Source of the DNA: Cheilinus undulatus
Taxonomy: Eukaryota > Chordata > Actinopteri > Labriformes > Labridae
DNA length: 64,000 nucleotides
Assembly (NCBI RefSeq): GCF_018320785.1
Contig: NC_054878.1
Location: forward strand, 31,571,523 to 31,635,522
Reading direction: 5' to 3'
Shown here: piece by piece, positions 9,792 to 22,136 of the stretch
How the letters are laid out: the number at the start of each line of letters is the position of its first letter
How positions within the stretch are numbered: the first letter of the stretch is position 1
Made by a program: the position numbers and the translations under genes
The notes under the pieces: generated by a model
Database searches by the model: none
Seen by the model: only the letters and a program-made list of their open reading frames with translations
Told to the model about the DNA's origin: nothing

Positions 9792-12700
9792 GTGAGAGAG
9801 AGTTGATGATGAGTTTATAGCCGGAGAGCAATTCATAACTTGTGGACGAACGCAAAGTCTTCCCACTCAGGCAGGCGAGAGTGAGCTTCGCACAAATGAA
9901 TGCTGGGAATAATCAGACACGCACTGTTTTTGTTTTGAGTGAATGCGCTCCTTCTGATTTAAATGTAAGCAAACATGATGTATGGATGCACCATTTTTGT
10001 TGCGCATTTAGTCAAACGTTTGCACCCATGAGAGAGGATAAATCTTTACAAACTTTTTGAATATAAACTTTAATGTCAAGCAGAGGCCAGAATCACATTT
10101 TTTTTTTTAAATTATGGTTGTTTTCAACGAATAAGACCAGGTTGGCCTTCGCCTTTCAGTGACGCCATGCCAGGCCAGCTGTGGCTGGACTCTAATGTCC
10201 AGCGGAGATCCAGATGTGCGTCACTTCTTCCCCGCTCTTGCACACTTGCTGTACCACAGAGGCTTGCCCTTATACCTCACAAGCAAGAAAGAGGATATTA
10301 TTGTCCTTCTGATGGTAATTATACTTGGTCCCACAATGGGAAAACACTTAAGCACACACAGTTTAAAAGAAGGTAAATATGATCAAAGCAAGCTTAAGTT
10401 CCTATTAAAGATAGATTGTGTTTATGCTTGGAATTGAAAACTCTCCCCTTTTGCTGTAAAGCACACACAGTGCACAAGCTCTAAGTTCAATCAGAGTAAC
10501 AGACATTATTTCCTCCCACCATTATGAGTCTATTACTGCATGGAAACTAATCCATGGATTGTCTGCTTTGTTTGGGTTTGGACACTGGCTATTTGAGATT
10601 GTCGACTGCGGTGGTAAGGGATACCCAATGCTCCCTCAAGCAGGAGCTCAGAAATCTAAAAAGACATGCAGTTTCTCTGGGGATGATGGGGGATTCTGGC
10701 CTTTTCGTGAGAGAGGAAATGTGCACTTTTTGTGTAAGTGGTTTGGATTGTAGCGCTTGATATCCAGGGGAGGTGTAGTGTTACAACTTAACTAATTTTA
10801 ATCAAAACATGTGAAACGCTATCCCCGCTTGATGTGAGCCCTGCCTGGGCTGAATCTCAGGGTCGGCCCCGGTTTGTTGCCTTTGGCTGCAACTCTCTCT
10901 GTGGTTTGGGATATGGCTTGTCACTCTCACAAAGCAGATGTTTGTCTGAACTGCCAGAAAGAAACAAAAACAACATTGTGGGAAGTTGAGGGGTGGGTGA
11001 AAGAAAACAACGTATTTTGTTAACAAGAAAACAGAAAATGATACGGGGACTGGATGCAGGCAGGAGAAGTACCATTAATGTACAGTCTTCCTGGAGAACA
11101 TAGCAATACACATTTAGATCTCATGCTAAACTTGAGTTGTGACAATGCCATTGTTGGTGCCACTGGTTTGGGACTAGAGGGGATTAGTGGAAATGTAGAT
11201 ATTTGTAGCGATGGAGTTTTCCAGTATCTATAGCATTACCATTATCTGCTTTGATACTGGCCCCCTGCACAGAGTAAATAAGGTACAGCGTAGTGTATCA
11301 GTCTCTGCAGCAGTACAATGCCTTGGTTTATTTGCCCCTTAATTGTTGATTGGATGCAAAACTGGAGTTATGACAATACAGATATCAGAATAGAAACCAA
11401 TATCAGTGATACTAGTCTCAGTTATAATGCCAGTAGGTGTATCAATATTTACACTATAAGTGTACAACAATGTATTCCCCACGTAATCCACCAGAGCACC
11501 AATGCAAAACCACAGTCAATTAGTCACCTGCACATTGATATGATGCACAACTAGTGTTGCACCAGTACCAATGTTGACTTTGGTTACAATGTTGTCAGTT
11601 GCAATACAGATTTCGTTACAAAATTTACTCCATTACAGCATGAGTGCTGAGTATAGACATGCATGTCATCCCTCTATATACAGATCTGATTACAAACCAC
11701 TGTTGACTTTTGACAAGACAAATTCCAGTATCTATATCTATATCAGTGTAGATTTAGGTCACTAGAATACGTGGCAATACCAGTATCTGTATCAATATTG
11801 GCCTTTACTTATGGCTGGCAGATATGGACCAACATTCTTATCACCATCATTTTTTAGCTGAATATGGATACACAATACAAATAAATAAGTAACACAAACA
11901 AGGTCAATTCTAAGTCAAATCAGTGTTCATCAAATGCCAAATGTCCTACAGGCAGTATAATTAACATATCAATGCATTGCCAATGTAAACATGAAAAATT
12001 ACATTTTAAAAACTGCCCATTTCAGCTTGGACCCTGGTGAAGGTTACAAGCCGAAATGTGTTGGACTAACAAAGTTGCACTTGGGAAGTTGTTGAAGTTG
12101 TGCCAGAAATACCTGCTTAACTTTTATTCAGCTAAGAGAGCTGAAGAGACAAGAAAATCGTGAGAAAGAGTGGGGAAAGACAGTCCAGTTTAAGGGTGCT
12201 TGCTCCACCAATTGAGCTAAACCAGTACAATTTGATAAATGTAACTAAGAATCAGGCCTGGCATGTTACCTTGCCTTACCCTATACATACGGCCTTCTTG
12301 CGGTTATGAATATTATTTTTTATTAGCAGTTATTAATTTGCTCTTATTGCTGTTATTTATATTTGGCAATGTTGCTGTTTTGGGATCCGGCTGCCCTACT
12401 GTGAGCCTACATGGAAAAAATTAGGCTGGAACAACAGCGCACATTCCTGCATTTCCCATGCCAAAGAAGGAAAGCCTGAGGCAGGAAGAGAGGCAGCAGT
12501 AAACCCAGAGCAGAGCAGGCATCACTCACAACAGAATGACATTGATTAAGTCAGATGTAGCACAAAGGAGGAGCTGGGGTGGAGGAGGGTTGCAATAAGC
12601 AGCTTGCAGAGGGAGCAGCAAAGCGTAGCCAGGGTAAAGCCATTTATACATGGTAGCATGAGTGCGATTAGCCAATAGCATGCTTAATTATTCTTCCAAG

Positions 12701-15700
12701 ACTTAAAGGAGTCACAAGTCATCACAAAAGAGTCACATGTGGCTCAAGAGCAAAGCGTTGAGTTTCACTGGTCTAAAGGTAGTGCTGGGTAATGCTAGGA
12801 TATAGCTTAATGTTGGCAATCACTGTTTTTCCAACAAAACTATGTCTATGTAGTCTCTGCACTGGTATCGGATAGGTTGAAGTCTAAATAAATGGTACTT
12901 TAGCCGGGAACACTCCAGACAAGTAGAGTTAAACCCTGGAGATGTGCACCTTTAAAATGAGTCAAATTGTGAAGGGGCAAAGGAACAAATGAGAAAAAAA
13001 GGCAGGAAGGCAGAAAAACTGACTTCTTGCTCAGCTGAAGTCCAGCCTAGTGTTGTCTCTGTAATACATCTGTTTCAACACAGCATTCGGACCTACTCCC
13101 TCCACGTCAGACCCGAGCGCAGCACTGGTCACCGGATACCTCACTTTAATCATCGTTAGGCATATTTAGCTGGATATGATACCACTGCTTGCACTCAACC
13201 CACACACTCTCCCAGACACACATACACACACAGCAGAAAAGTGAGCAAGCAAGGGAGAGATCCATTTCTTCTTGAGGCCCGAGTGCAGAGCAGAGGTCGG
13301 AGTGAGGAAAGCAGGGGAAAGAATGTGCAGTCAGTACTACAGCACTACAACACCGCCACAGCAGGCCGGGCTGTGCTGGAAAAGGGTGAAACCTGAGAGG
13401 CAGAGCTGTGTCGGGTGTCATGGCTGGAAGGTGGAGGGGAGGATGATGAGGATGGGAGGTGGAGGGTAGAGGAAGAGAGACAAGGGGAGGAACAGGGAAA
13501 GCTGGGCAAAGAGAGAGAGTGGTGGACACTGGAGAGAGAGAAGAGGAGTGGGGCATTTCCGAGAACCGTGGGACCTTGCTGTGGTGTAGGGTGTCCTGCT
13601 CTGATTTCTGCCCGTTCAGGATCATGTTTCTCCTCCAATCCGGTTCTCCCAAAGCCACAGAGAGAGGTGGGTGGATAAAGAGAGAGACCTTTGTGTTGTG
13701 TGTGTATTTTTTTTTTCATCTGGTCGTAATAAAAAAAAGCAAGACCACACATCCCATCTGTGGAGAACAGTTTTCTTTTCTGCCTCTTTTTTCCAATTAA
13801 GAGAGATAAACAAAGGATGATTCATAGATTTCACACTGGTGTTAGGTTTTAAACCTTTCCGTCTCAGATTTAGCAAGAGTAAACAACTTGAACACATCAT
13901 GGAAAAAGCGTCATACTGTACTCCACTGTGCCCGTATTCATTTCCAAAGTGGGCTGAGGCTAAGAAAGAATCCCTCACATTGATTCAGAGTAGGGAGGTC
14001 TGATTATGTTTAACATAGGATAAAAAGTTCCACTAACAACCCTAAGATGTATGCTCACAATTCCCCATTTGCAAGGCAGGCCATGGCTCAGTTACCCTAT
14101 CCATTTACATGGAAGTTTAATCAGCAATTTCTTCTTTTCTCATGCAGACGTTTGCCGAAAGCACCATGAATGAGCTGCTGGGATGGTACGGCTACGACAA
14201 GGTAGATCTCCGAGACTCGGAGGCCAACGAGATAAGAAACTACAGAGAAAGGAGGCAGCATGTGTCTGTGCTAAAAGGTGAGGGCAGGTGTGGGCATTTC
14301 ACTTCTACAGAAGAGCTTTCTTGAATTAACTCCAACAGGTTCTGCAGGTTTCAGTGCAGACATTGAGTCACTGTTCAAATTTGCCAGACATAGTGTAGAT
14401 GTATACTCTCAAGTTTCATTCATTCAGATACATCTGTTGTTTTTCATTACCTTTTTTCAAAGTACATCAATGTAGGGCATTGTTATTTCAGTATCTCATA
14501 TACGGATTTTTGTATTGCATTACATGATAATCATCTTTAGGTTACGGTTGTGTTATGTCTTCCAGAAAACTCATTGCCAAAGCCAAAAAGCATGGAAACC
14601 AAGGTTGGCCACTCAGTCCTTGCCATGAAGAGTGGAGAGAGAGAGTCCTCCAGTGTCCCCTTATCTTCACCATCCTCTTCATCAACAAGCTCATCCCTGA
14701 CCACCCCCAAAGAGCACAAGAGCGCCCCCGTCATTGTTCCCCTTATAAAGCCATCAGCAGGTAGTGTGATATGGACCCACACATTAAAAGATGTGATTTT
14801 GGCCTTAAGCATCATCTTCTGTCTCATGTTACACATAAGGAAATAATAATCGATTACCAGTGTTGGAGTTATGTGTAAGAAGTCAGGGTGGAGGGTCATG
14901 AATCAAAATAAGGGTTACTGTGTTTCCCTATGGCTCCTGAACAATACTCAAACAGCATCAGATTATCTTTTACAAGTCATTTTGTTTTACAATATGATAC
15001 ATTAATACAAATATGTTACAATTAAAACTTAGATCAAGTCTAAAAATGCCATCCCATCCCAAGCCAAACCCATCCCATCCAGCCCAATTAACTGTAATTA
15101 TTAATTAACAATTCAAACCAGACTTTTTTTTCATTAATTGGCTCTTATGAATAAAGTTTTGAAATACAATTTTGTCATTTTGATGACAGAAATCTATTCA
15201 AATGAGATCCTAATGCGCACAACGTGAAAGCCTGTACTATTGACATGGCATAAGTATTGTTTATGATAAACAGAGCTGTAAAGATGATTGGCTGATAAGA
15301 TCACTGGGTTCTGAATGAAATAAGCTTTTTAGAGAGCATCTACAGATTGTACTGCTCTTTACTCACCTCATACGTAAACTGAAGTGCATTCGATCATGTG
15401 ATCAATTTGGGTATTTGCTTCTTTTTCTTCCAACTGTGTGTAACTGTGCACTGTGCTCCCTCTCCCTCACCTCACTTGCCCCCAACTACACTGTGTGCTT
15501 GTAGAGTGGGGCAGACTCACAGTTCCACTTTTTAACATCTACATTTAAAAAAAGATCTAATATTTATGAAATATACCTGTTTGAGTGTAGTTTCAAAAGA
15601 CTTCTTAGTTTGAGAAATGTGACAAGTTGACCTTTGCAGAAATTCTTGGACTTTGTGAAGTGGGTCTGCACCAAGCAAAGTTGTTCTGGGTTTAGCAAAG

Positions 15701-18700
15701 AAAAATGGGCAAAATTAAAAATCTGGGGTTAGATTAAAGATTCAATTCAAGATTCTAAAAGCTTTACTGACATTCTGCAGCATGTGACACATGACACGAA
15801 AGACATTAGATACTGAGGTCCCGGGTTTAAAATAGAAAAGAATAAGAATAGACTTTAGAAAATCACTGTACACTATACAAATACAAATATACAAAAGAGA
15901 TAAACAATGTCCTGACTGTTGCAGTATGAACCGGGTGTGTATGGAGGTGGGAATATTTCAGTTGTAATATTGCACATTTGTAGTATTGCAGTCACTGCTT
16001 TGTACTGAAGCAGTGTCCTGGGCTGCTGTTCAGCAGCAATATAACTTTCCTGGTATGTCTGGCAGGATTCTTTGACTGCTCTCAAGTCTGTCCCTCTCTT
16101 CTGGCCTGGACCTGAATAGAGGGACAGGGATCCTGGCCCAACCCAGTTCCTGTAACCCCAGTTCTACTTCAGGCCAATCTTGGGCAAAGAATCTAACTTC
16201 TAGTCACAATACAGCAAAGCATGGCAGGGCAGGATTTATAGGATAACACACCTGGTTATGATACCTTACGATAAATTATGGCACAGCAAAATACCATACA
16301 AAATAATATAATCCGTATGATACTGCATGATATGCCGTGATAAAGTATAATTTGATAAAAAAAATACTATTATATATTATATATTACATTATAATAAAAT
16401 ATAATATTATAATGCCATTGACAAAATATAATATGAGATAATGCAATACGATATAATAGGATACAATTTGATATGATACAATACCACACAATACAGTAGT
16501 ACTTGATATGGTACAAAACGGCATGATAAGACCCAACATCAAGCCTATCCATAAGGGGGGCAAAGGGGAGAGCTTTCTGGGGTCAAATCAAACTGGGGTC
16601 CCATGGAGGTCAGGAAAATCGTGGTCCATAGTAAAGTTAGGTTGTGATAACCATACGTTATATTTAACCAGAATAGAATACACTCTTATAAAAGCAACAG
16701 TTCTGTATTACAATATAGCCTTTATCAAAATGTAAACCCCTTATCTTAAAACAGGAAAGGGGTTTGCATTTGCTAGTGTTAGCAATGTGGATTGGCATAT
16801 TGACTAAAACATTTGGAATGTAGTGGCAGATTTCATGACAAAGCTATGATAAGCTCAAACGTCAGTGTGCCAGAGAATAAAGTGGAGTGAACTGAAATAA
16901 CTTTGGGGGAAAATAATGAAATAATTGCAAAATGAAAAAAAGGGCAAAAGTTGGTTAAAAGTGGCAAAAATTGGCTGACATAAAGTGGTATAAACTGGTT
17001 ACAGAGAGGCAAAATTTGGTTAAAAGGGGCAATAACGGGATAATAGCAGCATTAATGGGCTAAGAAAAAAAACAAGAACAAAAATAGGCAGTAAATGGTG
17101 AAAAGCAGTTAAAAGCGACAAAAATTGGATAAAAATTGGTTTAATGTGGGAAAATATAGCGTAAAGAGGTCGAAACTGTGTTGAAAAGGGATTAAAAAGT
17201 GGCACGAATAAGTAATTTGAATACCAGAGCCTAATTGATACCATGGCACACTTTTCAGCTCTGAAGTGAAGTAACTGTTAGCCAAGATGTTTGCATCAGT
17301 GCTGCTGATCCAACACACATGCATTGACATTATCAAAAAAAAAAATCACAACTGATGAGGGCCCATTCACTTGGTTTGTCAGGGGCCCAGCCAAGTCTGT
17401 GGGCAGGCCTGCCCAAAATTAAACGATTTGATGCGATGGGACGCAATGCCATGCCACGCAATGCAATAAGATACGATATGCTTTATCATTTCTGTAGAAA
17501 AAGTTGCAATATCTTATTGTCTTTCCAGAGATAAGTAAAGGATTAGCTTCTTTTTAAAGTACGCTAGGAAATGAGTGATACCCACACACATTGATTCACC
17601 ATTATTTTGAGAAAAAAAAGCTATGCTCTTAGTCAAAACTTTACAATCTAAGATATTGCAAGGGGCAGCTCAGCATGAGTCAGCTCACTAAATCCTCATA
17701 AGATAATGCTGATGCTTTATTGGCTTGCAATGATACTCTTTGCTGCTCTTGAGTATTTAAACTGCAACACTAACAGTTGTTCTGACAGTTCTCAAAATTT
17801 CTGGGTCTGTTCAGCTATTCCAAAAAAAGTTTTATGCGCAATACATAAAGAGGTACGCTTTTTATTTTGTTTGCCAAATATTGATATAAAAACTAAAACT
17901 CTAGATATAATACAACTGTTGCATCTCTCGTGTTGTTTTAGTGAGTCTTACACAAATACAGCCGATGTATCTACAGATTCACAGCTTGATAAATGCACAG
18001 AGCAACAGTGCAGAGAAAAGATCTCTGGGTGCACTTAAAGATTATTACTCAAGGCTTCTTTAATTAGTTCGTGGTAGGGTATATCCCATAGGAAGCTCAG
18101 GAGCCCCTCCAGCTGAGGGCCAAAATCCTGTAATTCTCTAACGTACTGACATTGTGTAAACATACTTTATCAGATAGCCACATAAAGGATCAGTTTCTAT
18201 CCTAAGAGATAAAGCTGACTATTGTCTCCTGACCTAGTGTTTGATTACATTGTCACACATTTGGAGCACTTAAAATCACTAAGTTCTGTCTGTTTACAAA
18301 TGCTTCAAATAGTCATTATTATTAAAAAATAGTAAGATTAAGACTTTTGAAATAAAACATTGCTAAAAGTAGTCTAACCACATAACAATATGTAAACCCA
18401 AAAAGCCTCAGAGCCTCCTGAAATGAACTGTTTTGACAAACAGAGGAGTAATGCATTCATTACTGAACCTCACACTTATTTGTCTGCTTTTCCCCTTTCA
18501 GTGGAAGATGTACAAAATGTGCAGATAGTGTGTGTTTGGTGCCAGAAGGAAGGTGTGAAGCGCTACTCTCTGTGTATGGGCTCTGAGCTGAAGAGCTTCT
18601 GCAGTGAGAAGTGCTTTGCTGCCTGCAGACGGGCCTACTTCAAACGCAATAAGGTCAGTGGTAATGGAAGGATGTGTAAAGTACACATAAATAGTTATTT

Positions 18701-21700
18701 GTCTGTTGGGATTCTAATTTTTTGGTGAGATGTTGAAAATCCTGATATCTGTATGGCCATATGTGACCTGTAGATGTATTTCAATGTGATGAATTCAGCT
18801 AACTGTCAGACACTAGTGTATATACATGCACATGCACACCAGCTGTTTCACTCTCTGTAAACATGACCCAGGCATCATCAGTCTTTGGCAGGTAAAAAGA
18901 CCTTCAAAACAAGATACCCCTGATCTTGTGAGGTCATAACTGATGGTTTAATTTACTAGAATTTAAGAAGGGGTATCTTTGAGAACAAACTTTTTAGTTA
19001 TTATTGAGGCGCTGGTGTAGGAATGGTGGGTGGAAGGTCAAAGTGTGTAGAGGACACTTAGTATCAGTTTCATGTTAATGGAGAAGGGCCCTGCCATTAA
19101 GTGGCTTTGGTCTGCAGGACAGAAAATCTACAACTTTGGTGAACCGCTCAGGTGCGCATTTCTACGATTTTTCACCTTCCATTCTGACATGGATATACCC
19201 TCTTTAGATGTGCGGTGTGACAGCCGCTTCATCACCTTTCGCCCTCACTGTTGTTTATACTGGGGTAGGTTTTACTCTCACAACAGAGACAAAAAAGGAA
19301 GGCAGAGCAGACTGTGTGCAACAAGCCCTCTAGTTTTTCGAAGGCAGAGAGGAAAGCGTTGCCGTTGGCTTGTCGCTGCTTGTCTGAGAGGAAAGCCAGG
19401 AGGCCTGGGGCGAGGTGTCCACTTTCAGTGCATACCTTACCTTCAGCTGCCTCATGTTTCGTAACTCAACACGACTCAGTGGGTCACAGAAATGGGGGAG
19501 CACTCCGATCCACAGCAGATCAGCTTACATAAATCAAGAGGAATTTCCTATATTAATACTGGCAAGGTCATTAATAAAATGACAAGCCATGACCTGCATT
19601 ATCTCTTTCTTTGGTTGAAGAGTCTTGATTGTTTCACAACACATTAATTCCCTTTTGTCAGGCTGATCTTTAGGAGTTCAGAAGTTTTCCTACCTTGAGG
19701 ACTAAAAAATTAACTTAAAACCACAGGATGATCTCAGTGAAGTATTTTTAGCTCAGGCAGGTGCTGCTACATTCATGAATAGGAGATTAATCTATCAAAG
19801 GAGGTCTGATAAACCGCTTCACAGTGTTTCTTGTCAAATGTGTCACATTGTGGTTTTCCCCTATCAGGCCAGAGATGAAGACCTCCATGGTGAGAGATCT
19901 CCTCAGCACCCTCATACGGAGGACTCGCCCAGACTGGTGTTGAAGATAAACAGCAATGTCAGAGTAAGAAGACACTACAAATAAATCTTTTGTTTTCCCA
20001 TGAATATGACATAAAATAAGATTAAATGAGCTGTAATACATCACATTACTTTATACTTGTGCAAAAAAAACAATTAAGCTAGGATCTGTTCCTTCAATGA
20101 CCCTCCACAGTCTCTCTCCCCTGTGCCACAGGTATGTGATTGGTGCAAGCATGTCCGCCACACTAAAGAATACCTGGACTTCGGCTCTGGTGAAGAACGA
20201 CTCCAATTCTGCAGCACCAAGTGTCTGAATCAGTACAAGATGGATGTTTTCTACAGAGAGGCTCGTGCAGCGCTCACAAGCTCCAGCCCCAGTAGATCCA
20301 GCCAGGAAGGGAGGGCAGAGAACAGTTTGGGAGGCCAAAAGCTACTCACTCCTGATTCTTGGAACAGCAGCAGTGCAGGAGAAGCTCGTCGTAGAAACCT
20401 TTCCCCCAAAGTGCCTGCACCAATCCTTGGATCGGCAGAATCCACCTCTATCTCCCCCTCAGAGGCTTCCTCTTCGAATTCCAAGGTCACTGTATCTGGG
20501 TTGAGGACACTGGAGAGACCCATCCAGCCTCCTCCACAGCCCCCGACTGTTGAGGTATCACCCCATCCTACTTCCCTTCATCCTCCACCACCTCCTCGTC
20601 CTCTTCTGGAACATCCACCAGTACCTCAGATCCCCATACCGTTCATCAGGCCTCCTCTTCATGCTCAGGGCCTGAAAAGCCCCCTTGCCAATCCTCCCAG
20701 AAACCCAGCGCCCTCTTCAAGTCCTATCCACAGACCTCCCCATTCTCCTCACTTGCAACCCCCCACCTCCTCATCCATGAATCCCCCTGGACTGATGCAC
20801 CCTTTCCCAGGAGCATACTTCCCTGGCTTACACTCCCCACCCTTGAACATGATGCCAAGAGGTCCTGTCCCAATGCCTCCAATAATGAACTATGGTATTC
20901 CCTCTTTCAGCCCTCTTCTGCCTCAGCCCACTGTCTTGGTGCCTTACCCCATCATTGTCCCACTTCCTGTCCCTATACCCATTCCTATTCCCATTCCAGT
21001 CCCTTCAAAGGCTACCCTAGAAACTCCAAGTGTAATCCAGCCTGTGCCAGAGGGGACAGAGAGGGGTAGATCCAGGGCTACAAGGCCGCCAACACCAGGG
21101 ATTCCTGAGGGGAGTACCAGATTGATAGCCAACAAACTGGGTGGAAACTCACCAAGTGACCCCAGCACTGATTGGGTTAAATCAGAAAGGTCATTCCCAT
21201 CCCCGGCATCCACCCCCCACAGTGATACATCCTCTCCTAGAGCACAGTACAATGACTCCCCCAGCTCAGCCCCAGAGTCAGAGGGCCTGACAGACTATAA
21301 GCAGCACCAGTCAGAGCGACAGGTCATCCAAAGGGTTCTTCAAAGGACCCAAGTAAAACTGGGAACAAGTGCCAATGGAGTGGTTGATGTATTAGGGCTC
21401 GGGGAGTCAGGAGTGGGGCAAGGTACCAGATCAGGGCTCCACAATATTATCAGACCAACCCCTCCACTATCTCAGTCCCCTTTACATGACACCTTCTACC
21501 ACCAACAGGACTCCCACTCTCCGCTTTCAAACACGCCAACCAGCCCCAATGGGAGCAGTCATCCAATGGATGCCCCATCCTCTTCCCTGATATCTCAGGA
21601 TCATGGTCCAAATGGAACGACCTCCTCAACACCGGCAAGCCCAGACTCATCCTTAACCCAGAGAGTGCCAGCATCAACCCCTGACCCTGCAGTCAGTGAG

Positions 21701-22006
21701 CTGGAGGCCATTAAAGAGAACAAGTGCTCCGTGGTTGGTGCAGTAAGGGTTGAGGGTACAGGTAGTCAGTCAGAAGAGCCCCTAGCAATAGTTGGGGAGG
21801 TAGGAGAGGACCCCCATGTTCCTGATGAGGACCATGCCTATGCCCTTCCAACAGCGCCAAAGATGGGTGGTACCACCACCCCGTTGCTCTTGCCCAAGCT
21901 CAGGGACAAGGGTAGCCTGAGGAGCCCTGCAAATATTCCCAGTTCTGGAGACATGGAGCCAGCTCTGAAGAGGCGATGCCTACGAATCCGTGATCAGAAT
22001 AAGTAG
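9699..22006 (+). CDS. sobp: Sine oculis-binding protein homolog (SOBP), six coding exons
   Basis: Joined exons 9699-9791, 14148-14277, 14566-14760, 18502-18653, 19868-19963 and 20132-22006 give 846 residues; human SOBP is about 870. Residues 1-90 match the family start ([36 protein letters not shown]). Two FCS-type zinc fingers are visible: C150-C153-C173-C177 and C224-C227-C249-C253. The rest is a long Pro/Ser-rich, probably disordered region with the family's [13 protein letters not shown] tract near residue 490. It ends in a conserved basic tail, [13 protein letters not shown], a likely nuclear signal. SOBP proteins are nuclear cofactors linked to SIX/sine oculis factors and to inner-ear and brain development. 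Every junction is GT-AG and in phase. Teleosts can carry two sobp copies (a and b); I cannot tell which this is. Confidence 0.95.
9792..14147 (+). other. sobp: sobp intron 1
   Basis: 4.36-kb intron. It holds a loose cluster of CCAGTATCT/GTATCAATATT words at 11200-11830, probably an old MITE. The more GC-rich stretch 13080-13680 has purine-rich plus-strand runs and long chance open frames on the minus strand. No other exon was recognised. Confidence 0.6.
11200..11830. repeat. Degenerate repeat with CCAGTATCTGTATC-type words
   Basis: Words such as CCAGTATCTATA (near 11222 and 11727), GTATCAATATT (near 11440 and 11788) and CCAGTATCTGTATC (11780s) recur across about 600 bp. Together they resemble the internal part of the GTATC-rich MITE at 24665-25002. 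Ends are not definable. Confidence 0.35.
14148..14277 (+). CDS. sobp: sobp exon 2
   Basis: 43 codons plus one base, [12 protein letters not shown] to RQHVSVLK, between a CATGCAG acceptor and a GTGAGG donor. This is one of the most conserved blocks of the SOBP family. Confidence 0.94.
14566..14760 (+). CDS. sobp: sobp exon 3
   Basis: Phase-1 entry completes a Glu codon, then NSLPKPK, a Ser-rich linker and [12 protein letters not shown]. The Ser-rich stretch ([11 protein letters not shown]) differs from the mammalian linker, while the flanking NSLPKPK and VPLIKP blocks are conserved. Donor is GTAGTG. Confidence 0.9.
16270..16545. repeat. Degenerate GATAYNATACAATAC-type satellite, left block
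   Basis: Runs of five- and ten-base words (GATAC, ATGAT, ACAAT, ATAAT) with no fixed register, such as ACAATACCACACAATACAG. The same word usage occurs at 17415-17490 and in rock2 intron 8. Confidence 0.6.
16546..17412 (+). repeat. Dispersed repeat family R1, copy B (longest)
   Basis: Shares its left part with copy A (GGGAGAGCTTTCTGG, CCCATGGAGGTCAGGAAAATC) and its right part with copy C (CAGGGGCCCAGCC, CTGTGGGCAGGCCTGCCC). The middle is the GGCAAAAATTGGTTAAAA-type unit series. It is the only copy here that spans both ends. Satellite words flank it on both sides, as expected of an insertion. Confidence 0.65.
17415..17490. repeat. Degenerate satellite, right block
   Basis: GATGCGATGGGACGCAATGC and ACGCAATGCAATAAGATACG words continue the satellite interrupted by repeat R1 copy B. 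Confidence 0.5.
18502..18653 (+). CDS. sobp: sobp exon 4 (first FCS-type zinc finger)
   Basis: Completes Val140, then encodes to Lys190. Carries C150-X2-C153 and FCSEKC (C173, C177), followed by the invariant [10 protein letters not shown]. Donor is GTCAGT. Confidence 0.95.
18654..19867 (+). other. sobp: sobp intron 4
   Basis: 1.2-kb intron. 19060-19450 is GC-richer than its surroundings and contains a 130-codon chance frame with no recognisable domain. Otherwise nothing seen. Confidence 0.55.
19868..19963 (+). CDS. sobp: sobp exon 5
   Basis: 32 codons, ARDEDLHGE to INSNVR, linking the two zinc fingers. Phase 0 on both sides, CAG acceptor, GTAAGA donor. Confidence 0.92.
20132..22006 (+). 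CDS. sobp: sobp exon 6 (second zinc finger, Pro-rich region, C-terminus)
   Basis: 624 codons plus TAG. Opens with [18 protein letters not shown]; the second zinc finger uses C224, C227, C249 and C253. Pro-rich low-complexity sequence fills most of the exon. [10 protein letters not shown] element followed by GLHNIIRP aligns in position with a SUMO-interaction-like VIDLT...LHNVI segment that I recall in mammalian SOBP. The basic C-terminus [11 protein letters not shown] is nearly identical to the mammalian one. Confidence 0.95.
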   Translation, partial: VCDWCKHVRHTKEYLDFGSGEERLQFCSTKCLNQYKMDVFYREARAALTSSSPSRSSQEGRAENSLGGQKLLTPDSWNSSSAGEARRRNLSPKVPAPILGSAESTSISPSEASSSNSKVTVSGLRTLERPIQPPPQPPTVEVSPHPTSLHPPPPPRPLLEHPPVPQIPIPFIRPPLHAQGLKSPLANPPRNPAPSSSPIHRPPHSPHLQPPTSSSMNPPGLMHPFPGAYFPGLHSPPLNMMPRGPVPMPPIMNYGIPSFSPLLPQPTVLVPYPIIVPLPVPIPIPIPIPVPSKATLETPSVIQPVPEGTERGRSRATRPPTPGIPEGSTRLIANKLGGNSPSDPSTDWVKSERSFPSPASTPHSDTSSPRAQYNDSPSSAPESEGLTDYKQHQSERQVIQRVLQRTQVKLGTSANGVVDVLGLGESGVGQGTRSGLHNIIRPTPPLSQSPLHDTFYHQQDSHSPLSNTPTSPNGSSHPMDAPSSSLISQDHGPNGTTSSTPASPDSSLTQRVPASTPDPAVSELEAIKENKCSVVGAVRVEGTGSQSEEPLAIVGEVGEDPHVPDEDHAYALPTAPKMGGTTTPLLLPKLRDKGSLRSPANIPSSGDMEPALKRRCLRIRDQNK

Positions 22007-22015
22007 AGGAAGAAG
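22007..22015 (+). other. sobp: sobp exon 6 3' UTR stub and splice donor
   Basis: Only nine bases follow the stop before a strong donor (AGAAG then GTGAGA at 22016). The 3' UTR is therefore probably spliced onto a downstream exon; see 27969-30180. Confidence 0.5.
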
Positions 22016-22128
22016 GTGAGAGATTCATATATATGACTAGGAAAAGTATAGATAACATAAGACTTCTGTGGCATCAATTTTTTGTTGGGTTTCACTTGGA
22101 ATGTGAAGCTCTGATATCTTCGCCATAG

Positions 22129-22136
22129 ATTTAGAG
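22129..22136. repeat. Left target-site duplication of hAT element
   Basis: ATTTAGAG directly precedes the terminal inverted repeat; the identical octamer follows the right end at 24057-24064. Confidence 0.9.

Larger units (their letters stand above)
14761..18501 (+). other. sobp: sobp intron 3
   Basis: 3.7-kb intron. It contains a short CCATC-rich pentamer tract (15045-15085), a degenerate GATAC/ACAAT satellite (16270-16545) and repeat family R1 copy B (16546-17412), then more satellite to about 17490. Confidence 0.6.

Noticed and set aside
12030..12070. GGTGAAGGTTACAAGCCGAAATG, reminiscent of a widespread GATGAAGGC...GCCGAAACG repeat word.
   Set aside because: Too short and isolated to assign to an element.
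13146..13978. Frames of 118-170 codons on the minus strand and 87-113 on the plus strand in sobp intron 1.
   Set aside because: Compositional by-product of purine-rich sequence; no start context, splice partners or domains.
19072..19532. A 130-codon frame in sobp intron 4.
   Set aside because: No recognisable domain, no consistent splice sites to flanking exons, and not part of known SOBP proteins.
20251..21677. Antisense frames of 75-102 codons opposite sobp exon 6.
   Set aside because: Shadow frames of a GC-rich coding exon.
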